From contig JBFMAE010000195.1 in assembly GCA_040756085.1 (NCBI GenBank), forward strand, positions 1-26,039: a stretch of DNA of 26,039 nt, written 5' to 3'. The DNA comes from JBFMAE01 sp040756085. GTDB taxonomy: Bacteria > Desulfobacterota > BSN033 > UBA1163. The position numbers were made by a program, and so were the translations under genes. Below the pieces are notes generated by a model. The model was given only the letters and a program-made list of their open reading frames with translations. It did no database searches and was not told the DNA's origin. Positions 1-8,143 of the stretch are shown here, piece by piece (positions within the stretch are counted from its first letter, which is position 1; every line of letters begins with the position of its first letter).

Positions 1-662
1 ATCCTTTTGGGAAACCCGCTTCTGCCAATAAGGCCTTGGCCTTTTCCACACTGTATTCATATGTTTTGATTGGGGTGTAGCCAAAGATACCCGGACTGAT
101 TGGTGCATCGGACACACGCCCCACTCCACCCAGCATATGCTTCACAATGGCTTCCTTATTCACTGCATAGTTCAGTGCCTGCCTCACCCGTTTGTCATGA
201 AAGGGTTCTTTCAGGGCATTAAACCCAAGAAAAATCGTTCTGACACTGGGGGCACCGATGACCGAAAGTTTGGGATTCGCTTTCAGCCGTGGAATATCGA
301 AAGGTGGGATGCGGACAGCCACATGAACCTCTCCGGTCTCAAGAGCAACCACCCTGGAAGCATCATCAGGAATCACACGCCATGTCACTTCTTGAAGAAG
401 AGGCTTCTTCCCCCAATAGTTCTCGTTTCGAACCATGACAAACTTATTCCCCGGAACCCATTCTTTGAACATAAAGGGTCCTGTTCCAACAGGTTTTGTC
501 ATAGGTTTGTCCCATGATGCCTTCAAAGCTGCCGGGCTCTGCATTTGCCAGCTTTGTCTGGGCGAACGGGGAGTCCATCAAAGCGATGGTGAAGAGAAAA
601 AGGAAACTTAAAATGAGTGGTATAACCAACCAAAAAAATCTTTTGCTCTGAACTTTCTTCAT
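1..662 (-). pseudogene. Broken peptide ABC transporter substrate-binding protein (SBP family 5), cut by window edge
   Basis: Reading down from 662, an ATG with a good RBS (GGAGGGAG) opens a signal peptide (MKKVQSKRFFWLVIPLILS...). About 28 residues in, it jumps to sequence that matches the middle of an SBP_bac_5 protein (PVGTGPFMFKEW, then YWGKKP, RQALNYAVNKEAIVKHM, KAKALLAEAGFPKG). Compared with the intact homologue at 5175-6707, roughly 120 residues of the N-terminal lobe are missing. The signal-peptide frame stops at 444. The SBP frame is a different one, open from 544 to the window edge; dropping one A from the AAA run at 544-546 would rejoin them. So there is an internal deletion plus a 1-nt frameshift. 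Gene decay is the simplest reading; an assembly or sequencing error could explain the single base but less easily the deletion. The intact protein would have been a periplasmic peptide-binding lipoprotein-like partner of the Dpp system. Confidence 0.75.
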
Positions 663-791
663 CTATTATCTCCCTCCTCTCAAAAGATAGCCTAACTATT
701 ATAAATTCTTAGTTTTTTTTCCTCTAACTCGTAACTCCCTCACCTCCCTTCTTTTCCGATCGTTCGATTTATTAGAGGACCTGTACAGCTA

Positions 792-820
792 AATTTATCT
801 AAAATATAATTTAATGTCAA
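792..820 (-). promoter_or_regulatory. Candidate sigma70 promoter for the broken SBP gene
   Basis: On the minus strand TTGACA (820-815) is followed after 17 nt by TAAATT (797-792), about 130 nt upstream of the start codon at 662. The -35 is perfect and the -10 weak. The surrounding region is AT-rich. Confidence 0.35.
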
Positions 821-939
821 ATAATTCATGAAATTGACAGCACCCACATAACCTTCCCTGCAATCATCATTGAAGTTTTATTCAATTTGCCAAAATCTCA
901 CCATCGAATTAAACTTTTCAATAAAAGGTTAATTCGTCC

Positions 940-968
940 TTGACAGAGAGAGGGTAAGCCCTTAGAAT
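940..968 (+). promoter_or_regulatory. Sigma70-like promoter of a small transcription unit
   Basis: TTGACA at 940-945, a 17-nt spacer, then TAGAAT at 963-968. It points into the 615-bp gap between two minus-strand genes. A strong RBS and a terminator follow within 190 nt. Confidence 0.6.
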
Positions 969-994
969 TTAAATATAGGAAGGAGGTGAGATCG

Positions 995-1057
995 ATGAGA
1001 TGGATGTTTCCCCATGCAACCCATTGTTCTGCGTGTGGTTCGCTACGCCTGTCCTGA
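995..1057 (+). CDS. Possible 20-residue peptide gene (or structured small RNA)
   Basis: A near-perfect Shine-Dalgarno AGGAGG (981-986) lies 8 nt before ATG at 995, which opens 20 codons ending in TGA (1055-1057). The peptide begins MRWMFPHATHCSACG, with a short HCSACG motif. It has its own promoter (940-968) and terminator (1123-1150), with no other plus-strand gene nearby. GGTGAG at 985-990, overlapping the RBS, is complementary to CTCACC at 1074-1079, so the transcript could fold over its own RBS. I do not recognise the peptide. It may be a peptide, a leader-like regulatory ORF or a non-coding RNA; the transcription unit is better supported than translation. Confidence 0.35.
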   Translation: MRWMFPHATHCSACGSLRLS

Positions 1058-1122
1058 GCAAGACGTTAAACTGCTCACCAAAAAATAGATGGGAAATTTC
1101 AGAACATATCAGAAACTTCATA

Positions 1123-1150
1123 GGTCGGTAATTGCTCTACCGGCCTTTTT
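1123..1150 (+). terminator. Rho-independent terminator of the small unit
   Basis: GGTCGGTA (1123-1130), 7-nt loop, TACCGGCC (1138-1145), then TTTTT. The eight-pair stem has one G-U pair. It closes the unit started by the promoter at 940. Confidence 0.7.
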
Positions 1151-1277
1151 CTTTCTTTAGCCCTTTAATCCCGAGAAGGCGATCCCAGATTATCATAGGA
1201 ACTGGAGGGAACGCTCACCATTATTCTGAACTTCCTAAAAAATGGGATGGTACAAATGGGTACAGATATCTTTTCCA

Positions 1278-2255
1278 TTATCCTGAAGCAACATGGCAGG
1301 CAACGCTATGGCCTTTTTTAATCTCTTTTAATATGGGTTCTTCTTCATTGCATTTTCCACTTATTTTTGGGCATCTATTTCTAAAAATACATCCACCCTC
1401 CAGGCTCGCTGGATCAACGATTTCACCTTCCAAGACGATGGTTTCTTGAGGTAGTTCAGGATCGGGAATGGGAATTGCTGAAAGTAATGCTTGAGTATAA
1501 GGATGCAGAGGATGGCGATAAAGGTCTTCACAATTTGCCATTTCAACTAATTTTCCCAAATACATCACTGCCACCACATCGCTAATATGCTCTACAACCG
1601 AAAGGTCGTGAGAAATGAGAAGGTAAGTCAATCCGAATTCCTTCTGCAGATCCATAAGTAGATTTAAAATTTGGGCTCGAATCGAGACGTCCAGAGCGGA
1701 GACAGGTTCATCCAGAACCAATAATTTAGGATTAACCGAAAGGGCTCTGGCAATCGCAATCCTTTGCCTTTGACCACCGCTGAACTCATGGGGGAATCTC
1801 TCCAAATGATCGGGGTTCATTCCGACGACCTCTAAAAGCTCTCTTACCCTATTGAGCCGATCCGTAGGATTGAGAATTTTATGGACGTACATTGGTTCCT
1901 CAATAATCTCTCCAATCCTCAGTCGCGGGTTTAGGGAAGCATAGGGATTTTGAAAGACGGCTTGGACATCGTGTCTATATCTGAAGGTTTCTTTTCGATC
2001 AAAATGGCCTATATTTTCTCCCTCAAATAAGATTTCTCCACTGGTGGGTTCAAGCAGTTTTAGAATGGCCAACCCTGTAGTCGATTTTCCACACCCTGAT
2101 TCTCCTACCAAACCTAAAGTCTTCCCCTCATCAAGGTTGAGGGTCAACCCATCGATGGCCTTTATAACTCCTATTTCCTTAGAGAAGAGGGTTCCCCTTT
2201 GAATAGGGAAGTACTTCTTCAGGTTCTTTATTTCTAAAAGTGGCTGCGTGTTCAT
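1278..2255 (-). CDS. dppF: Peptide ABC transporter ATP-binding protein (DppF/OppF type)
   Basis: This is one of two cytoplasmic ATPases that power oligopeptide or dipeptide import. In the 325-residue protein: Walker A GESGCGKS (51-58), Q-loop Gln102 (FQNPYASLNPR), signature FSGGQ (158-162), Walker B LLVLDEP (178-184), H-loop His216. The C-terminal oligopeptide-transporter extension has the HPYTQALLSAIP motif and a short Cys-containing tail (GCIFRNRCPKISGKC). I chose the ATG at 2255 because it overlaps the dppD stop as ATGA and has GGAGGTGGAGGG just upstream; an ATG at 2279 would add eight residues without better support. It is the last gene of the transporter operon. No clear terminator is visible on the minus strand before 1150. 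The exact substrate (di- or oligopeptide, or another SBP_5 ligand) cannot be told. Confidence 0.93.
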   Translation of the reverse strand: MNTQPLLEIKNLKKYFPIQRGTLFSKEIGVIKAIDGLTLNLDEGKTLGLVGESGCGKSTTGLAILKLLEPTSGEILFEGENIGHFDRKETFRYRHDVQAVFQNPYASLNPRLRIGEIIEEPMYVHKILNPTDRLNRVRELLEVVGMNPDHLERFPHEFSGGQRQRIAIARALSVNPKLLVLDEPVSALDVSIRAQILNLLMDLQKEFGLTYLLISHDLSVVEHISDVVAVMYLGKLVEMANCEDLYRHPLHPYTQALLSAIPIPDPELPQETIVLEGEIVDPASLEGGCIFRNRCPKISGKCNEEEPILKEIKKGHSVACHVASG

Positions 2256-3226
2256 ATTTCCCTCCACCTCCAACAACAAATCGTATGATGATCGGCCACT
2301 AATTCGGTGGGAGGGTAATTTTCAGCACATTTTTCAATGGCAAAATCGCATCTTGGTTCAAAGAGACATCCATCTGGTAAATCGAGGAGATTGGGAGGTT
2401 GTCCCTTTATGGTCAACAGCCTATCTTTCCTTCTATTGATTGAAGGAATTGAGTTGATCAACCCTTTGGTATAAGGGTGTCTATGTCTTTTGAACAGAGT
2501 CGTTACATCGGCTTTTTCGACAATCCTACCGGCATACATGACTACAACCTCGTTACAGAATTTTGCAATAATGCCAAGGTCATGGGTAATCAATATGATC
2601 GATGTATTAAATTTTTCCCGTATTTCCACCATCAATTTAAAAATTTGGGCTTGAATGGTAACATCAAGTGCGGTAGTTGGCTCGTCTGCAATGAGGATCT
2701 CTGGTTGACAGGATAAAGCCATAGAGATCATTACCCTTTGTTTCATCCCGCCACTAAACTGGTGGGGATATGAATTGACTCTCTTCTCAGGCATGGGAAT
2801 ACGAACAAGCTTCAGCATCTCAATAATTTTACTTTTTAATCCATCTCCTTTTACTCCCTGGTGGCGTCCAATGGCTTCACCGATCTGATCGCAAATATTA
2901 AAAACTGGATTGAGTGAAGTCATGGGATCTTGTGGAATCATAAATATCTTTTTTCCCCTAAAACTTCTCATTTCTTTGTTAGATTTTTTTATCAGGTCTT
3001 CACCCCTAAACAATATTTCCCCTCCAACAATCTTTCCGGCAGGTCTCGGAACAAGGTCCAATATGGATAAGGCAGTCACACTCTTCCCGCTTCCGGATTC
3101 GCCCACAATCCCCAAGGTCTTCCCTTTATGGAGACAGAAACTCACGCCATCTACAGCCCTTATCACTCCGGCAGTGGTAAAGAAATAGGTCTTTAAATCT
3201 ATTACCTCGAGGATTTTTTCTTCCAA
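2252..3226 (-). CDS. dppD: Peptide ABC transporter ATP-binding protein (DppD/OppD type)
   Basis: Second ATPase of the importer, 324 residues. Walker A GESGSGKS (42-49), Q-loop Gln99 (PQDPMTSLNP), signature FSGGMKQR (157-164), Walker B ILIADEP (177-183), H-loop His215, then the family's C-terminal extension with HPYTKGLINSIPS and conserved cysteines near the end (GCLFEPRC...). The start is TTG at 3226, with GGAGGG 8 nt upstream. It overlaps the dppC end by 25 nt, and its stop overlaps the dppF start, so translational coupling along dppC-dppD-dppF is likely. DppD and DppF normally form a heterodimer under the DppB/DppC membrane pair. Confidence 0.93.
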   Translation of the reverse strand: MEEKILEVIDLKTYFFTTAGVIRAVDGVSFCLHKGKTLGIVGESGSGKSVTALSILDLVPRPAGKIVGGEILFRGEDLIKKSNKEMRSFRGKKIFMIPQDPMTSLNPVFNICDQIGEAIGRHQGVKGDGLKSKIIEMLKLVRIPMPEKRVNSYPHQFSGGMKQRVMISMALSCQPEILIADEPTTALDVTIQAQIFKLMVEIREKFNTSIILITHDLGIIAKFCNEVVVMYAGRIVEKADVTTLFKRHRHPYTKGLINSIPSINRRKDRLLTIKGQPPNLLDLPDGCLFEPRCDFAIEKCAENYPPTELVADHHTICCWRWREI

Positions 3227-4101
3227 TGGAGATTCCCTCCGCCTTTAAAGGCGGCCCTTTGTTTTGGATCCAAAAGATCCCTCAGCCAATCACCTACTAA
3301 ATTCGTTCCTAAAACTACAAGCACGATTGCCACTCCAGGAAAGGTAGCCAACCACCAAGCATAGGTAAGGTATTGTCTTCCATCGGCCAACATAATTCCC
3401 CAAGAAGGAGTAGGAGGTTGGACGCCAAGACCCAAAAAACTCAAGGCCGATTCGAAAATAATGACCCTGCCCAACAGGAGGGTAGCCAATACAATGGTGG
3501 AATTGACCACGTTTGGAAAGATATGTTTAGCCAATATTCTTACCGTGCTACAGCCGGCTATTTTGGCTAACTTAACGAACTCATTCTCCTTTACACTTAA
3601 TACCTCTCCCCGCACAATCCTCCCATAGTCCACCCAGGAGGTTATGCCGATAACAATAATAATATTTCTAAGGCTCGGACCAAGAGCACCGATCAGAGCA
3701 AGGGCGATGAGGATATAGGGCATTGAAAGTTGAATATCCACTACTCTCATTATTACAGAGTCCACCCGGCCACCAAAATATCCTGAGGTAAGGCCCAAGC
3801 CAGTACCTATAAAGCCTGAAAGTGCAACAGCTATGAATCCCACCACAAGGGATATCCTTGCCCCAAAAATAATCCTGCTGAGTATGTCCCTTCCCAATTC
3901 ATCCGTTCCCAGGACATACTTGAGGCTTCCGCCCTCAATCCAGAAGGGAGGTTTTAAGGCCTGAGTAATATCCTGATCGATCGGATCATGGGGGGCAATC
4001 AGTTCCGCAAATATTGCTGATACAATGAGCAGAAATAGAATGGCCAAACCCCATAAAGGTGCGCTTTTTATCTTTCTGAATATTTGATGAAATTCCTGCA
4101 A
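3202..4101 (-). CDS. dppC: Peptide ABC transporter permease (DppC type)
   Basis: Inner-membrane permease of 299 residues with about six hydrophobic segments. It has the DppC-type N-terminal segment, the GTDELGRDILSR motif (65-76) and a BPD_transp_1 domain whose cytoplasmic EAA loop is near 174-197 (EFVKLAKIAGCSTVRILAKH). The start codon is TTG at 4101, preceded by GGGGGAAATT; no better start lies nearby. The RBS forms the edge of a long inverted repeat (4108-4165), so initiation might be structure-controlled. It pairs with DppB to form the channel. The lysine-rich C-terminus is encoded over the dppD start. Confidence 0.92.
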   Translation of the reverse strand: MQEFHQIFRKIKSAPLWGLAILFLLIVSAIFAELIAPHDPIDQDITQALKPPFWIEGGSLKYVLGTDELGRDILSRIIFGARISLVVGFIAVALSGFIGTGLGLTSGYFGGRVDSVIMRVVDIQLSMPYILIALALIGALGPSLRNIIIVIGITSWVDYGRIVRGEVLSVKENEFVKLAKIAGCSTVRILAKHIFPNVVNSTIVLATLLLGRVIIFESALSFLGLGVQPPTPSWGIMLADGRQYLTYAWWLATFPGVAIVLVVLGTNLVGDWLRDLLDPKQRAAFKGGGNLHWKKKSSR

Positions 4102-4107
4102 AATTTC

Positions 4108-4165
4108 CCCCGTTAGAAAGCCCCGCTACTTGCCCCGATAGAAGACCAAAGACCTTCTAACGGGG
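4108..4165. repeat. Three-armed inverted repeat between dppB and dppC
   Basis: Plus-strand arms are CCCCGTTAGAAAG (4108-4120), CCCCGATAGAAG (4133-4144) and CTTCTAACGGGG (4154-4165). The third can pair with either the first (one bulge) or the second (one mismatch, 9-nt loop). In the dppB-dppC mRNA the arm nearest dppC runs into its GGGGGA ribosome-binding site, so the alternatives could hide or free it. Confidence 0.7.
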
Positions 4166-4178
4166 TTTGCCCCGCTCT

Positions 4179-5096
4179 CTATTGATATTTAATCCTAGGA
4201 TCTAAATAAGCATAGAGGATATCCACCATTAGATTGATGGTTACAAATAACACGGAGGATATAAAAACAGCAGCCTGAACGACAGGATAGTCTCGACTGT
4301 ATATTCCCAAGACTGCCATCCTTCCTACTCCTGGCCAACTAAATATTGTCTCCGTAATCACTGCACCGCTTAACATCCTGCCGAATTGAAGGGAGGTCAT
4401 GGTGACAACAGGAATGGAAGCATTTTTCAGGGCATGTTTTAGAACCACTTTATATTCTGAAAGGCCTTTAATCCTGGCGGTCTTAATATATTCGCTATCG
4501 AGAACGTCGAGCATACTCGAACGGGTAAAGCGAGCAATCGCTGCCGTTGAGAAAAGCCCGAGGGTGCAAGCGGGTAAAACGAGGTGTTCGATCCCGCCTC
4601 TCCCATGAGAAGGTAGCATTCCTAATTTGACGGCAAAAAGTAGTATCAACATCAACCCGGCCCAAAAGACTGGCATGGACTGTCCCAGCAGAGCAAAGGT
4701 CATGCCGAATCTATCATAATAAGATCTTGGTTTTATAGAAGAGAGAATACCCACGGGGACACCGATAAAGATAGAAAGTAACATTGCGGCAATGGTTAAT
4801 TCCAAAGTCGCTGGCAAGGCTCCCATGATGAGAGAAAAGGCTGGCGTCTGGTGTCTGAATGACTTGCCGAAATCACCTTGAATGGCGTTCTTTAAAAATT
4901 CAAAGTATTGGATATAAAGGGGTCTATCAAGCCCCAATTCCCTTCGGAATAATTCTCTTTCTGTTTGGGAGGCTTCTGGGTGCAAAAGGAGATTTGCGGG
5001 GTCACCGGTGAGGTGGGTAATAATAAAGACAATAAGGCTAATTCCTAAGATGATAATAATGGAGTGAATTAGCCTTTTAGCAAGATAACGCTGCAT
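4179..5096 (-). CDS. dppB: Peptide ABC transporter permease (DppB type)
   Basis: Inner-membrane permease of 305 residues, normal length for DppB. The N-terminal segment MQRYLAKRLIHSI begins a first membrane helix, followed by the DppB periplasmic region (GDPANLLLHPEA, LGLDRPLYIQYFEFL) and a BPD_transp_1 domain with its EAA loop near 202-222 (EYIKTARIKGLSEYKVVLKH). ATG at 5096 follows GGGGAA. Hairpins lie in the gaps on both sides (5116-5167 and 4108-4165), a common arrangement where the binding protein is made in excess over the membrane parts. Confidence 0.93.
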   Translation of the reverse strand: MQRYLAKRLIHSIIIILGISLIVFIITHLTGDPANLLLHPEASQTERELFRRELGLDRPLYIQYFEFLKNAIQGDFGKSFRHQTPAFSLIMGALPATLELTIAAMLLSIFIGVPVGILSSIKPRSYYDRFGMTFALLGQSMPVFWAGLMLILLFAVKLGMLPSHGRGGIEHLVLPACTLGLFSTAAIARFTRSSMLDVLDSEYIKTARIKGLSEYKVVLKHALKNASIPVVTMTSLQFGRMLSGAVITETIFSWPGVGRMAVLGIYSRDYPVVQAAVFISSVLFVTINLMVDILYAYLDPRIKYQ

Positions 5097-5115
5097 TTCC
5101 CCTTTTTAAAATTGT

Positions 5116-5167
5116 ATGCGGAAGGACTTTGAGAAAATTATTTTCCTCATTTGGCGTCCTTCCGCAT
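5116..5167. repeat. Long hairpin between dppA and dppB
   Basis: ATGCGGAAGGAC (5116-5127) and GTCCTTCCGCAT (5156-5167) form a perfect 12-bp stem with a 28-nt loop. It sits in the 78-bp gap after dppA and lacks a U-tract. It probably protects the dppA transcript or attenuates read-through into dppB. Confidence 0.7.
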
Positions 5168-5174
5168 CGATCGT

Positions 5175-6707
5175 TTACTTAGTTAAGAGAAGGGTGTCAC
5201 AATCCATTCGTTCGCTTCCTGCGCTCTGTCGAAAGTTTGTCACGGTGTCCCGAACCCCATAATGATCAATCTGTTGATAAAGGAATATCCAGGGGGCTTC
5301 TTCTTTAACCAACTTAAGGATATGATTATATAATTTTTTACGTTTTTCAGAATTCATCTCAAACCTTGCTTCCATCAGCATTTTGTCGAGTTCAGGATTG
5401 GAGTAATTCGAATAGGTAGTGCCTGTGGATAGCAGAGGGATGAGAGTTCCATCGGCATCATACATCGTATTCCCCCATCCAAGCAGATAGAGAGGTTCTA
5501 CCTTATGAGCCTTTCTTACCTCTTCATATTTCCCCCATTCGTAGACTTTGATTTTTGCACGGACACCGACTTTGGATAACATGCCAGCGATACCCTCAGA
5601 GATCTGTTTATCCATCAAGTACCTCCCGCTGCTGGTGGCAAATTCTATTTCGAATCCACCTGGATAACCAGCCTCTGACAGCAATTTTTTCGCTTTCTCA
5701 GGATCATAAGGATATGGGTCAATTGTAGGATCATACCCAAAGGCAAGGGGAATAATTGGTGTTGCTAATTGCTCTCCACTCCCCATAAGGATGTGTTTGA
5801 TCAAGCTCTCCTTGTCTACGGCATAATTTATCGCTTGACGAACCCGTTTATCCTTCAGGGGCCCTGCCTCTGGAGTGAGGAGATTAAAGCCAATGAATAT
5901 TACCCTTCCGCTTGGCCCAGAATTGACCTTTATCTTTGGGTCTTTTTGGAGCGTCGAGATCATGTGAGGAGGTACGACCGAGGCGACATCTATTTCACCG
6001 GTCTGGAGTGCAGCTATCCTTGCTCCTGCTTCAGGAATGGGTTTAAAAATTAATGTCTTTATCGCAGGAGGTTTCTCTCCCCAATACTTCTCATTGGCCT
6101 CGAGCTCGATATGGTCCATCTTCACCCACTTGACGAATTTATATCGTCCAGAGCCTACTGGGTGTTTGGCGAAATATTCATCACCATGCTCTTTGATGTA
6201 TTTTTCTGGAACGATGAAGGCAGCGAAAGCCACCCTCTGTGGCAGGATGGGGTCCGGTTTCTCTGTGATGACTTTAACCGTGAAGTCATCGACTACGACC
6301 ACTTCCTTTATTCCAGCGAAAAAAACCCTGAAAGGGTTTTTTGTTTTAGGATCTCTCATCCTGTCATAACTGAATTTGACATCCTTCGCGGTAAGGGGAT
6401 CGCCATTATGGAATGTGACTCCCTTTTTGATCTTAAATTCCCAGGTGGTGGGATCAGTGGCTTTATACGATGTAGCCAAATTTAAATCCAGCTTGCCCTC
6501 TCCCGTCCTCCTGATCAACAAATCGTACATGGTCAGATATAAATTGACATCTATGGCGGATCCCCCTTTATGTGGATCGGGACTGCTGGCATCGGCACCT
6601 TGAGCTATTATTATTTTTCCCTTTGCTGCAGCAGGTGCCATTGCAGGGGTCAGAATGGATAGGCCTAATGCCAAAAAAATACAAATGGTCATATTTATTT
6701 TCTTCAT
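5175..6707 (-). CDS. dppA: Peptide ABC transporter substrate-binding protein (SBP family 5)
   Basis: Exported binding protein of 510 residues that delivers peptides to DppBC. A clear signal peptide (MKKINMTICIFLALGLSIL..., likely cut after AMA or AAA near residue 24-28) is followed by a full SBP_bac_5 domain: WEFKIKKGVTFHNGDPLTAKDVKFSYDR motif region (89-116), HPVGSGRYKFVKW (182-194), EKYWGEKPP, DKRVRQAINYAVDK and KAKKLLSEAGYPGG. ATG at 6707 has GGAGAAGGG upstream. There is no lipobox cysteine, so it should be soluble in the periplasm if the cell is diderm. First gene of the dppABCDF set, 147 bp after the acyl-CoA dehydrogenase gene. A damaged paralogue lies at 1-662. The ligand is not certain; nickel or other small molecules also use this family. 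Confidence 0.93.
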   Translation of the reverse strand: MKKINMTICIFLALGLSILTPAMAPAAAKGKIIIAQGADASSPDPHKGGSAIDVNLYLTMYDLLIRRTGEGKLDLNLATSYKATDPTTWEFKIKKGVTFHNGDPLTAKDVKFSYDRMRDPKTKNPFRVFFAGIKEVVVVDDFTVKVITEKPDPILPQRVAFAAFIVPEKYIKEHGDEYFAKHPVGSGRYKFVKWVKMDHIELEANEKYWGEKPPAIKTLIFKPIPEAGARIAALQTGEIDVASVVPPHMISTLQKDPKIKVNSGPSGRVIFIGFNLLTPEAGPLKDKRVRQAINYAVDKESLIKHILMGSGEQLATPIIPLAFGYDPTIDPYPYDPEKAKKLLSEAGYPGGFEIEFATSSGRYLMDKQISEGIAGMLSKVGVRAKIKVYEWGKYEEVRKAHKVEPLYLLGWGNTMYDADGTLIPLLSTGTTYSNYSNPELDKMLMEARFEMNSEKRKKLYNHILKLVKEEAPWIFLYQQIDHYGVRDTVTNFRQSAGSERMDCDTLLLTK

Positions 6708-6854
6708 TTTTCCCTTCTCCTTTCATCAGATCTATTTAGGATGAATTTATGATGCTACTGGGCCTTGCTAAAATTTTAATCTTATCACCTCCCTTTCAGC
6801 ATTCAATATTTAAATTTACTCCAGATCCCATCTCCCTCCTTCTTTATTCATAAT

Positions 6855-8063
6855 TCATAGGTCGTAATAACCTCGGGCGATATCGAGACGACCCAGTTGC
6901 GCCCCTCCCAGCCAGAGTTGAATCACCTTTGAATCCCTCCAATATTTCTCCACATCGTAATTTTTCATGTATCCATATGACCCCATAAGCTCCATGGCTG
7001 TATTGGCTACTTTTACAACCACATCGGTTGCATAGACCTTTGCAATGCTTGCTCGCGAAAGCATAGAATTTGAACTTGCCTCTCCATAGATTTGGGGATG
7101 AGATAACATATAGGCCACCTGGAGATAATAGGTTTTCGCTGTCTCTATTCCTATTGCCATATCTGCCAACATTGCCGCACATAGGGAGTGCTCTCGGATG
7201 GGTTTACCTCCCACAACCCTCTCACCGGTATAATCCAAAACCTTCTCAAAGATCGCCCGAACACTTCCCACCACCATAGCAGCGCTTCCCACACGGCCAG
7301 CAGAGATGTTTCTCAAAAGAATTTTTCCATCTTCTCCTGGACCCTTCACTCGGTACTCCCTCGGGACCCTCACGTTATCAAAATAAATATCACAATTTCT
7401 ATCCGCGTACATCCCTGCCTTATCTTCGAAGGAGCCAAAAGATAAACCTTTTAAGCCTGTTGGGATATAGATGATTGCTATCCCTTCTTCACCCTGGGAG
7501 GGATCTGTTTGACAGACCACGCAATAAAGGTCAGCCACCCCGGAGTTACTTGCAAAACGTTTTGTCCCCCTGATCACCCATTCGTCCCCATCGAGTGTGG
7601 CTCTTGTCCGAATGGTTTTCCCGTGAAAGGTTGAAATATTTTCTATATCGCATCCAGAGTCAGGCTCTGTGATCGCAAAGCAGCTCAAATGGATTTCATC
7701 CCCACAAAATATTGGGGCAAATTCCTCGAGTAGCACCTTGTTTCTTCCGATAATCATCGGGCTCAGACTCCAGCGCGTTGCAGCTTGGGCAACAGCAATT
7801 CCAACATCCCCCCGCCCCACTTCCTCAGATATCAGAAAGATCATGATCCCGGATAATGGTTTCATTCCACTATAATTCTCAGGGAAAATTGCCTTGATAA
7901 GTCCGAGTCTTGTTAGGCCAAGCAGAATTTTCGAAATGAGTTTGTGTTCTTTGTCGTTTTCAATTTTTCCTCTTATAGGCATTATCTCTCGGTTTACAAA
8001 ATTTCTTACGGTCTCAATAATGAGCTTATCATCTTCTCCAATAAATACATCCAGACAATCCAC
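6855..8063 (-). CDS. Acyl-CoA dehydrogenase-like flavoprotein lacking canonical catalytic Glu
   Basis: 402 residues, three-part acyl-CoA dehydrogenase fold: helical N-terminus, the FAD-contact motif CFAITEPDSGCDIENI near 147-162, and the C-terminal helical domain ending DSKVIQLWLGGAQLGRLDIA. In medium-chain enzymes the catalytic base sits in YEGTSQ of this last motif; here the equivalent residue is Leu385. At the alternative helix-G position (as in isovaleryl-CoA dehydrogenase) the aligned residue appears to be Gly (ISAGRVGSAAM). So the base must be elsewhere or the reaction is not ordinary alpha,beta-dehydrogenation. Start GTG at 8063 with GGGGAGGGG upstream. It lies 80 bp after kbl and probably shares its operon. 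Family assignment is firm; substrate and activity are unknown. Confidence 0.88.
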   Translation of the reverse strand: MDCLDVFIGEDDKLIIETVRNFVNREIMPIRGKIENDKEHKLISKILLGLTRLGLIKAIFPENYSGMKPLSGIMIFLISEEVGRGDVGIAVAQAATRWSLSPMIIGRNKVLLEEFAPIFCGDEIHLSCFAITEPDSGCDIENISTFHGKTIRTRATLDGDEWVIRGTKRFASNSGVADLYCVVCQTDPSQGEEGIAIIYIPTGLKGLSFGSFEDKAGMYADRNCDIYFDNVRVPREYRVKGPGEDGKILLRNISAGRVGSAAMVVGSVRAIFEKVLDYTGERVVGGKPIREHSLCAAMLADMAIGIETAKTYYLQVAYMLSHPQIYGEASSNSMLSRASIAKVYATDVVVKVANTAMELMGSYGYMKNYDVEKYWRDSKVIQLWLGGAQLGRLDIARGYYDL

Positions 8064-8143
8064 GATCCCCTCCCCCTTCTATTCACCACTTATCAATATT
8101 TGCTCTCCATGAAGTCGAGATATTTCTGTGCATCAGCCTACCC

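Noticed and set aside
444..662. A 72-residue secreted protein
   Set aside because: Only the signal peptide and a few following residues are sensible; the rest is out-of-frame reading of a family 5 binding protein.
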